Origin: Zygaena filipendulae
Lineage: Eukaryota; Arthropoda; Insecta; Lepidoptera; Zygaenidae
NCBI GenBank assembly: GCA_907165275.2
Contig: OU015649.1
Coordinates: forward strand, 1,642,001-1,706,000
DNA: 64,000 nt
Reading direction: 5' to 3'
Shown here: piece after piece, positions 12,901 to 22,100 of the stretch
How the letters are laid out: each line of letters starts with the position of its first letter
How positions within the stretch are numbered: the stretch's first letter is position 1
Position numbers and translations under genes: made by a program
Notes under the pieces: generated by a model
What the model was told of the DNA's origin: nothing
The model's database searches: none
What the model saw: only the letters and a program-made list of their open reading frames with translations

Positions 12901-14644
12901 AAATACTAGCTTTTAAAATCATATTGTACCAACGACGTTCCGAATTCCGATCATAAAACCTTACATTTTTACTTTTAAGTTCTGTGTTTCTTGAATTATC
13001 ATCTAAATTGGTATAATTTTGTGTACGTACACAAATTGTTGTACACAAGTTGCTGAATTCAGTTTTCTATATTATAAGGGTAACTATCATTGGCTAAAGG
13101 GTAACTATCATCTTGTAACCTAAATTTATTATATGTTCTTGTAGCTGTTGTTGTCCTGAATAAACGAAAATAAATAAATAAATACTCTGGGGTTAGTAGT
13201 GGGGAGTTCAATCATTTCGCTTGTGTAGCTTTGCGAGTGTAAGGTGCGCAGGTGGCGGGCTACTTCCGGCGGCGCGACTCGTCGGCGCGGCCGGGCAGCG
13301 CGCGCGTCGCGGACCGCGGCGACGGCACGTACGGGCTCGCGTTCGCGCCGCCCGCGCCCGGCGCCTACCTGTTCGCCGTCACCGTCAACAACACACCCAT
13401 CAAGGTAACGCCGGCCTCGATCGCAGCCTGATATTTTGGACGGGGGTCACTAATCATAAACTATGTCGGGTAAATTAGACTATAATTGGACATAGATAAG
13501 CAATAGTGTGTTAACCCACACTGGAAAATTTTTTAGTTAATCGTGTTTTTTTTAATTATAGCGCCGTTTTTGTGAATATTTTTTTATGTTTAACATTTTT
13601 TTGGTATTTAAACAATGTAATAAGGTTAAAAAACGTTCTATAATTCTCAATAAAGCGTTCTGTATCAATAACTTAATTTTGTGGGTTAACATGTTATTGC
13701 TTATCAGCGTCCAATTATAGCACAATAGGCTTGTTTCCGGGGCACGAAAATCAAAATGCAATGTATTTTTTAATTTTTTACTTACATATTAAAAAAACAA
13801 CGGAAATACCTACCTACATTAAATCGAAATGTCGCGTGACGTCACGTCACAAATGTGCTATACCTAAACTGTATACCCCTACCCTCTACCCTCTGCCCGC
13901 TGGCCGCCCCCCGCAGGGCAGCCCGTTCCCGTGCGCGGCGCGGGCGGGCGCGGCGCACTGGGGCCGCTTCCACTGCTGCGCGTTCTGCTCGTCGGGCGGG
14001 CGGCGCGACGCCCTCTGCGGCTGCGGCGCCTCCATGGCCGCCGGGTACAAAGGTGACGTCGCGCAGTCGTTAGGAATTATACACGAACAAACACACTCAC
14101 ACACACACACACACTCCCACACAAATATCTATATACATCACACTACACTACCACCATGCTATGGTTTCCTTACGGTTTTTTCTTTCGTTGACAGTTCAAG
14201 CTCGTTGTAAGGGTTTGAACCTACGCCTTGCGGCGTTTGATCCGAACGCACCATCACTGAGCTATTATCGCTGTGTTCAAGGCTCAAGAATTTATAATTA
14301 TGCTATTTGTAACAGGGTGCGGGCACGGGCACGCGGGCCACCCGGGCGCGCGCCACTGGTCGTGCTGCGGCAGCACGCGCCGCCGCGGGCTGTGCACGCG
14401 CCCCAAGCCTGCGCACGCGCCGGTCGCACACCCGCAGCCGCACTCCCACCCGCAGCCGCACTCCCACCCGCAGCCGCACTCCCACCCGCAGCCGCACTCC
14501 CACCCGCAGCCGCACTCCCACCCGCAGCCGCACTCCCACCCGCAGCCGCACTCCCACCCGCAGCCGCACTCCCACCCGCAGCCGCACTCCCACCCGCAGC
14601 TGCACTCTCACACGCAGCCGCAACTCTACCAATTCTCGCTGTGA
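3978..14644 (+). CDS. TRIM45: TRIM45-like E3 ubiquitin ligase, 5'-partial, 10 exons
   Basis: Seen: ten exons in compatible phase at 3978-4120, 4379-4555, 6084-6257, 6653-6829, 10401-10598, 10802-11027, 12166-12257, 13252-13404, 13917-14052 and 14316-14644 (TGA). Exon 1 has an acidic/Ser-rich RING loop and exon 2 the last RING pair (LLCPTCGQETPLP). B-box 1 spans exons 2-3 (CDLC, CGKC, CTSC) and B-box 2 spans exons 3-4 (YCDLHP, CATC, VVCRDCC). Exons 4-6 are an Ala/Arg-rich coiled coil. Exons 6-8 form a filamin repeat (GDGTYGLAF). Exons 9-10 carry the diagnostic FHCCAFCSSGG and GCGHGHAGHPGARHWSCCG. Known: RING, B-boxes, coiled coil, filamin domain and this Cys/His tail define vertebrate TRIM45, a ubiquitin ligase. 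Inferred: same family. The first RING cysteines and start codon must lie left of the window. Odd features are a minisatellite grown from the exon 6 donor and a HPQPHS-repeat tail. All internal introns keep GT-AG. Confidence 0.92.
4262..4361 (+). mobile_element. Helitron-like fragment abutting TRIM45 exon at 4379
   Basis: GTAATTCCCGTAGGAACTCC and ACCGCAGGGGGCAGCTAGT. It ends 17 nt before the exon. Confidence 0.65.
4918..5232 (+). mobile_element. SINE 2 copy lacking the tRNA head
   Basis: From GGTTCCACAGAGCAAATAAA onward it is collinear with the SINE 2 body at 50340-50035 read in reverse: GGAAGTTAGAGCAAATGCTG, ACTTGCCCAAAACC, AATCACCCGGCGACACTGG. Confidence 0.75.
7265..10274. mobile_element. 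hAT-like element, 3.0 kb, non-autonomous or decayed, in TRIM45 intron
   Basis: Termini are CAGGGGCGGATCCAGG at 7265 and its exact reverse complement ending at 10274. The flanking AATGAATC at 7257-7264 and 10275-10282 is a perfect 8-bp target duplication. TIRs starting CAGGGGCGG with 8-bp TSDs fit the hAT superfamily. No transposase is visible; the longest inner frame (7717-8202, 161 codons) is T-rich and unlike one. The interior contains other repeats near 8200 and 8930-10095. The element fills most of the 3.57-kb intron between TRIM45 exons at 6829 and 10401. Confidence 0.9.
8930..10095 (+). repeat. Dispersed lepidopteran-type repeat nested in the hAT-like element
   Basis: Shares long collinear similarity with 25880-26560 (for example GTGGCGGGA..CGACTTAGCCCAT and TAAGT..ACGATAGCCTAATGTCAA). 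It contains two imperfect direct repeats of about 290 bp (9459-9710 and 9750-10005, each with CACTTCTTCAAATTTTGCTT). It ends in a GGAAGTCGGTTAAAAAA motif. The class is unknown. Confidence 0.75.
10983..11890 (+). repeat. 74-bp minisatellite including the TRIM45 exon 6 3' end and its splice donor
   Basis: The motif GTGCGTGCTCACC recurs every 74 bp (GAYGCG anchors at 11003, 11077, 11151 and so on to 11817), giving 12 units plus a partial. The first unit is the last 45 or so coding bases of TRIM45 exon 6 and its donor (GAGG|GTGCGT at 11027/11028). Later units keep GACGGTGCGTCC at the same place; the one at 11249 reads GGTGCATCC. Variant pairs at 11471 and 11767 are four units apart, which indicates multi-unit duplication. 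The exon 6 frame stays open to 11926. Confidence 0.95.
13480..13720. mobile_element. Fold-back MITE in TRIM45 intron 8
   Basis: Arms of about 41 nt: CTATAATTGGACATAGATAA..GTTAACCCACA at the left, complementary with about seven mismatches to TGTGGGTTAACATG..CCAATTATAG at the right. 241 bp, no coding capacity. Confidence 0.75.
14428..14625 (+). repeat. 18-bp coding repeat, HPQPHS tail of TRIM45
   Basis: Nine near-identical 18-bp units encode HPQPHS, followed by HPQLHS and HTQPQL just before the TRIM45 stop. The tail follows the conserved Cys/His domain and has no counterpart in vertebrate TRIM45. The units are almost identical at DNA level, so the array is young or homogenised. A His/Pro tail could bind metal, but this is inference. 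Confidence 0.93.
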
Positions 14645-16121
14645 TGCGTGAACATTGTGAATAATCAGCCGTGTTATCTAAGTTGAGAACTATAGAAAAC
14701 TGACACGTATCATCATGTCACGCGTTCATGAAACAACATGATATAGGTACCTTCCTTATGTTTCTGTGATGATAACGATTATAAATTATCATTTTGGCTA
14801 AGGGGGCATGGCTTATTCAATAATTTTGATGTCCCTATTGCTGGGGCACAGGCCTCGCGGGTAAAGTGTATTGTAAATAAATAAATAAAATAAACAAATA
14901 TTTATTTTTTCCTTTATTTATATCCATGCATCTAATAGCACAAGCTTTGAGTACAAGGTTGAGACCTCTTATTATGTACAAATGTACCTGAATCATATTG
15001 CCACCTTGCTCTTGGGTCCACGCAGGCGCAGATCAACGGGGGGACAGTAGGGGTGCATTTTCCCCCCTGAAGACTAAAGTAAGTACTTTAATCAGACCTT
15101 ATAAAAAATCTCTGACCCTCTCTACTGACTGACTACGTTCAAGTCACATAGATATATTATAATGGAAGTCATAATAATTTTTGTCTTCTTTTTTATTTAC
15201 AAGAAAGTTTATACCGGCTGGACCACACGACGGTGTAATTTCTTACTCGTGCACCTAATCCCAGCGTTTTTGGGTCTAGTGGGTCTACGGGTTAAAAAAA
15301 ATCCTCGTAGATCCACCAGTATAGCCGGTGGGACCACGGGTCGCGGGTTCAAATTTATTTACGAAAATAAAAAATCTGAATTCTTCATAAATTCAAATTT
15401 ATTTCAATTATTAATATATCTAAAAATTTAAAATAATCGCGTATTTACAATAATAAAATCATTTATTTGGAATCACAAGTACAAATGTGAACCCGTCTTT
15501 ATGCGAGACAAAATCACCTGAGGACGAATATCTTCGCTAGGTACATGTTATCGTCCCTTGCATATTTCTCCCCCTTTGCGAGTTTTGAATTTTTGAACGA
15601 ACGACGTAGTTTTGGTAGGAAAATAACTCAATTTATCACAGATATTAATTAACCAGCGGTTCCAAAACGTACTTTTATCTTACTTCTCATAGTGATTATA
15701 TGTTATGTTATGTATGTATGTACAGTTAAAACAAATTTCTTATTGATATCTTTAAAAAGATGTAAAACTCAAATTATAAATAAAAGTAAAACATTTTAAA
15801 AATACAAACTACATATTTCATCAAAATACATATTATATACTTAGTCATTATAAAACTTTTACTACAGTATATTATCATGTACAATATTATAAATGCCACG
15901 CATATTGTATAATTAAATCTAAAATCTCCTACATTTGTATTACAATTAATCCTAAAACGTTTGCAACCAAACTGACAGCCCACAAGAGACAAGAGTCAAC
16001 AGCGTAAGTCGCATCGTTTCGTATGCAACAAACTAGTCACAAATCCATATTCAACTTCGTCCCTTTGTGTTATGGTTGACTTTAGTTTGATCGAGGGTGG
16101 CGGGCGATGGTCACGGTGGTC
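14645..16121. other. Convergent intergenic region and 3' UTRs of TRIM45 and MED15
   Basis: Tandem AATAAA motifs at about 14876-14893 could end TRIM45 transcripts. The hAT fragment lies at 15018-15112. 15440-16121 is unique AT-rich DNA, with plus-strand TTTATT (minus AATAAA) near 15463, and is probably the MED15 3' UTR. No other gene seen. Confidence 0.5.
15018..15112 (+). mobile_element. Fragment of the hAT-like element left end
   Basis: Matches 7265-7355: the G-run with CCCCCCTGAAGAC, then AGTACTTTAATCAGACCTTA and AAAAATCT. No right terminus is nearby. It is a remnant downstream of TRIM45. Confidence 0.7.
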
Positions 16122-19100
16122 TCACAGTCCCAGCGCTGGGACCGGCGAGTACGCCGTGGGGCTGGGGGCGCACGCCTGGCGAACGCTCATCTCGAACGCG
16201 TCAAGTATTTGACTCACAGAACACGCTTTCGGTAACCTGAAAGTAGATATATTTTTTCTTATTAATCTATCTAATCTGATAATTTTCTAGCTCGAAAGGT
16301 TTAAGAGACGGCTAAAACCGGCGCGGAACAGCTAGTTTACAATATAAGATATGGTTTATAAGCAAGATATACTTTATAATATAAGTAAGATATATTTTAT
16401 TATATAAGTAAAATATAGTTTATAATTTAAGTAAGATATTTTTTAAAAGTTTAGAATATAAGTAAGATACAGTTTATAATATAAATAAGTTATAGTTTAT
16501 AGCACATGTAAGATATAATTTATAATATGAGTAAGATATAGTTTATAATATAAGTAAGATATAGTTTATAAGTAAGATATCGTTTATAATATAAGTAAGA
16601 TATAGTTTATGATATAAGTAAGATATAGTTTATAATATAAGTAAGATATCCTAATCCTAATAATATTATAAATGTGAAAGTGTGGATATTTGGGTATTTG
16701 GATGTTTGTTACTCAATCACACAAAAACGGCAGAACGGATTTGGATGAAATTTGGCACGCACGTTGTCAGGGGTACAGAGAAGGATATCCGACATAGGGT
16801 ACTTTTTATCCTGGAATTCCCGCGGGAACTCTGAAATTACCGCGGGTGAAACCGCGGGGCACAGCTAGTAGTTTATAATGTAAGTAAGATATAGTGTATA
16901 AGCGTGAGCGGTGACCTGGCGCAGCGCGCGTCCATGGCTCGCTCGACGCGCGCGAGGAACCCGCCGGGCGGCGCGGGCGCGTGGCGCGGGCGCAGGCGCT
17001 CGGGCGCGGCGGCGGGGTAGGCGCGCGGCACGGCCACGTGCACGCCGGGCACGCACGGCAGCCGCGCGTCGTCCAGGTGCGCCACCAGCGTCACCGCGCC
17101 GCCCGCCGCCGACCCGCACCCGCCCGGCTGCATCGGGTCCAGCGACACCTGCCGAGGACGCGGTCACGAATGTTGATTCGGTCTTATTTTTTAATCCGTC
17201 TTGTAGATTATTAAAAAATATTGGACACGTATTTTTCTTTTTTCATGCAATAAAAAAATAACGGCGATATGTTGAGTTGAAATTTCGCGTGACGTCACTA
17301 TTCGGGCAGTTTATATGGCGGTTTTAGCGGTTAGTGACGTCACGACCCCCTCACCCTGAACTTTAATGCGCTCTATCTCTGTATATTTTAATTAATTTGA
17401 AAAACCAAAAAATACGTGTCTATTATTTTTTATTTTCTAACTGACGGTCTGATTAAAATTTTGATTTTCAAAAGTAGTCCACCGACCTTGAACCTGGAGT
17501 CGAGGCGCGCGATCTCCCCCTGCAGCACGTCCGGTATCTCGCACTCGCGCTGCTCCGGCTCCTCGGGCCGGTACACTTTCTTCGGCGGCGGGAACACATT
17601 TCTGGAATTTGATGGATTTTGCAAATCATTAATCACAAATCATCGAATATAAGCAACTCTATCTGATAACTTCAAACGAGCAACAATTTCCATCGAATGT
17701 TGATTGAGTACAAAAACAATGGGCTAGCTAGATGATTAATTTTTTGGCCGTCTTGTAAATCAATAAAAGATATTGGACTCTGTATTTTTCCTTTTTTTTT
17801 TAATAAAGGCGACACATAAGTTGAAATTCCGTGTGACGTCACGCCTAGGTACACTTTATACTTAGTTAAGACGTTACAAGCCTCCATTCCTAGACTATAA
17901 TGCGTATTATCTAAGTATTTTTTTCCATAATTTGAAAAAGCAAAAAATACGTACATATACATATAGACGTGGTAATGTGATTCCGCCACACCTGACTGTT
18001 AATCTATTTATGACTTTTAATAATTTTATACTGCTACTAGCTGTCCCCCGCGATTTCATCCGCGGTAACTTCGGAGTTCCCGCGGGAATTCCGGGATAAA
18101 AATTATCCTATCTTTTAAGTTGGGCCAAATACAACATAGTGACGAAATTTCATCACAATCGATTCAGTAGTTTCGGAGTCCATCGCGGACAAACAACGTG
18201 ACACGTGATTTATATATATTAAGATTATAGCTTCTTCTTCCTACTAGTATAGCTTCCATGCTAATATTAAAAAAAAAAGATTCGATTTTTTGTATGTTTG
18301 TTTGTAATGGACAAACTCACAAACTACTGAAAGGATTTAATTTTTTTTTCACTTGTAACAAGCTACTGTATTCCCAAGTGACATAGTATACTTTTTATCG
18401 CAAACTTTGCACGGGAATTCCGAAATTAACGCGAGCGAAACCGCGCGGGAGTCACTAGTGTTGTAGGTATACGTGTGCGTTAGTGTTAGATAGAGTTATC
18501 TCACTTGATCTCGGGTCCGTTGATCGCGTCCAAGGTATGGCCGAACGTGCGCTTCAGAGTGTGGTTGGCGTTGGGCGACTGCAGCACCATGTTCACCACC
18601 TCCAGCAGGGGGTTGAAGATTTGCTCCTGGAACGACAAATACATAGGTTTTTTTTTTTGCTAAATAGTACTTCTGGAAAAGGTAAAGGAATCTAAGTCCA
18701 TACGGCCAATTCAGTTGTATTTTTCTTCTTGTGAAGTTATTCACATCGAAAGGCATTGGTGATATGCATTTCGATGCTCTACCGGATCTTTTGGCAGCAA
18801 CTCTTCACAGTTGAGCCTTACAATTTCGAATTTCAAAAAAGCAGATTATTTTCAAAAAGTATGAATTTTGCAACACATGGTACATAAAATAAACAATAAA
18901 AAACCATTTATTGCAAAAAAAATATATACAATAAGGAAACTTAAAATTTCTCGTTTTGATTCATTTTTTAGGAATATACTCGTATGTAGATGGGCAATCA
19001 ACCCAAGCACTTGGTTTAAACTCGATATAAGTCAGGCCGTACCGGGTTTAAACTCAAGCACCGAACTTAACCCGGGTTAATTGTCCTAAATTAGGACGCA

Positions 19101-22100
19101 TTGGCACCAACGGCTTCAAATCTCGAAAAATGTATACACAATAAAGTTGGATTACTCAATTTACTTGACAGACAGTCGCTATCTTCACTTATCAGGTACC
19201 ACCAGACGAGACTATAGACGCAAAATTTTGAGCATTGTGTATGAAATCGAATGAATACAGGGCTCTTATTCAGTATGACCAACATTCCTTGCCCATAACG
19301 CGCGTCCCAAAAACGCAATCACAAACGCTCTAGATGCAAAAATATTAGAAATTTATATTCTTCATGACAATAAAACGTTGTAAATGTATTTTTTTTAAGT
19401 GAAACTTCATGGTATAGGGGAACAAGGAGCCAGCCGAGCTCACCTTGCCGGCGGCCGGCAGCCCCAGGCCGACGCCCTCGCTGCGCTTGAAGTCCAGCTT
19501 CTCCAGCACCACCTCGCACTTGATGAGCGTCTCCAGCGGCATGCGCTTGTTGGGGTTGGATATTATGTCCAGCAGGTTCTTTATCTTCGTCAACTTCTCC
19601 ACATCTGAACAAGTAATATGGTAGTTTCCGGGGTGTGAAAATCAAAATTATATTTAGTTCGTCAGTTACGTAATAGTAGACACGTATTTTTTGCTTTATC
19701 GAATCATTGGAAAAAATACTTAGAAAAAAGGCGCCAAGTACCTAGTAAAATGTACCTAGGTGTGACGTCACACGGAGTTTCAACTCAATGTAGCGCCGTC
19801 ATTTTATGATTACGTAAAAAAAGGAAAAATACATGACCAATACTTTTTATTATTGATCTACAAGATGGACTAAAAATTAAAATTTAGTCGTCGGGTGTAA
19901 ACCCAGTATAAAAGAAGGTATAAGAAAATAGTTCAGGGAGGTAGGCTATAGTGAGTGTTGGGAAAACGCGATCGATATACGTATATAAATATTCCGAAAA
20001 CCAAGAAATGATCATAATTTAAATTGGTAACTTTTCCCCGAGCATTTCACGCCCCCCCTAGGAGTATACAGGGTGTCGGGTGATACTGACTCTCGCCCTC
20101 GCTGACCATCCGATGCACCATGCGCTTGAGCGGCTCGATGTACTTGGACAGCTGGCGCACCTTCTCCCTGTAGGCGGCCTCCTCCCCGCCGGGGGAGGCG
20201 CCCCCGCCGCCGCCCCCGCCGCCGCCCCCCGCGCCCGCCGGCGTGCTCACCGACGACGACGGCGACGCCACCATGCCCATGCCGACGCCTCTGTCGAATC
20301 AAATCAAAAATCATCAAATAGCTGTGTGCGTTAATTTCAGAGATACCGCGGGAATTCCGGGATGGATAAAAAGCTCTTTATAACATCAGCTGTCTGCAAG
20401 TGAAAATCCCGTTGAAATCGGTCCAGCCGTTTCAGAGATCACCCGGAACAAACTGACAGATAGATCGACAGACAAGCAAACAGAGAAAAATTAAAAAAAA
20501 AATTGATGTTAGTTTCGTACCTATATACTTAGTTTGAAATTACAAACAGACACTTCAATTTGATTTATAATATTATTACTACTGTTCACGCTAAATTTAA
20601 GGTATTATAAATGCTAATGTGAGTTTATTTGTTTGTTACGCTTTCACGACTTTACTACTCAACCGGTCGTCATGAAATTTTTTATACACATTGCCAGGGT
20701 TACAGAGAAGGACACAGGGTGCATTGCGTCCAGGAATTTTTAAACTGTTAATTAATGTGGGCGAAACCGCGGGAAACAGCTAGTATGTTTATTAAAGGAA
20801 GCAAGCAGTGAGCAATGAGAACAGTACCTCTGCTGTTGGGAGTGGTGCGGCATGTGCTGGGGCCCGGAGGGCGAGGGGCTGCCCACGCCCGCGCACGCGC
20901 CCAGCGCGCCCAGCGACATGGGCGACGGCATCGCGCCGCTCATCACGCCTGCGACACACAAACACACACACATATTTTTTAAGCTGCACAGTAAATGCAC
21001 CGCCAAGTGAACTCTCTGTAATACCTGAGTCCGCCTTTTGTACCGTGATGTGCATAAAATTTAAATCCTTACTTATATTATAAATGCGAAAGTGAGTTTG
21101 TTTGTTTGTTACGTTTTCACGGCTAAACAGCTCAACCGATCATTACGAAATTTTGTATACACGTTGTCAGGGGTACAGAGAAGGACATAGGCTACTGTTT
21201 ATTCCGGACTTCCCACGGGAATTTCGAATTTAACGCGGAAGAAACTACATTAAATTTTGCATACTATGTGTAGGTTCCAACAAACAAACAAACCATATCG
21301 CAGTATAGATTATAATATAATGGTTATAAGGTGTTACTTGAAATACAAACTGTTTTCAATGTTTTTGGAAGTAGGAATAGATACCATAAGTACTAATACA
21401 AAATACCTTCTGGAACACAGGCACGTAAGGCTTATAATAGATTTGGGTGTAAGTAGGACGACGCTAGCGCAATGTTCACCGAATGTGCACCCTAGTGCAT
21501 CCACCTCAGTATACAGTTGAATTTTTTCACTACAAACGATAGCCTGCCAGCCTCCTGGCATGCTTCTGTATAGGTTCTTGGCATGAAGAAGTAGTAGTAG
21601 TGTATTGGACTCACCCATGGAGGCGGGACTGGGCCCGCCCATGCCGGGCGAGGGCGCGGACGGCGAGGGGCTCTGCCGCAGGAACTGCCCGGGCTGGGGC
21701 GCGCGCCCCGCCGGGTACCCGCCGCCCAGCATCACCTCCTGCTTGCCGGGCACGCGGCCCTGCATGTGCAGCATGCCCATGTTCACCATCTGGCTGTTGC
21801 CCATGCCGCCCACTGGTGCACACAGTAGAATAATATAAAATAACAATAACATGAAAAAAATGGCGCCGTGCTGCTACCAAAAGGCACAACACAGCAAGGA
21901 TACAAACAATAATGTTTAAAAAACTTTTAAAAAATGCATACTCGCTTGGAAATATTATCCCAACAAAAATATATAAAACAAAACAAATTATTATCATTAT
22001 TTATAGACTAGCAGCTTTCGCTGATGCGCCTATATCTACAGTTGTGATGTTCACTTCAGTTCATTGATTTCTGTTCTCCCATCCATTAACTATTTATGCT

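Noticed and set aside
14428..14625. Antisense frame at 14303-14632 (RVGVRL repeats)
   Set aside because: It is the complement of the coding HPQPHS array, which sits in frame with the conserved TRIM45 tail.
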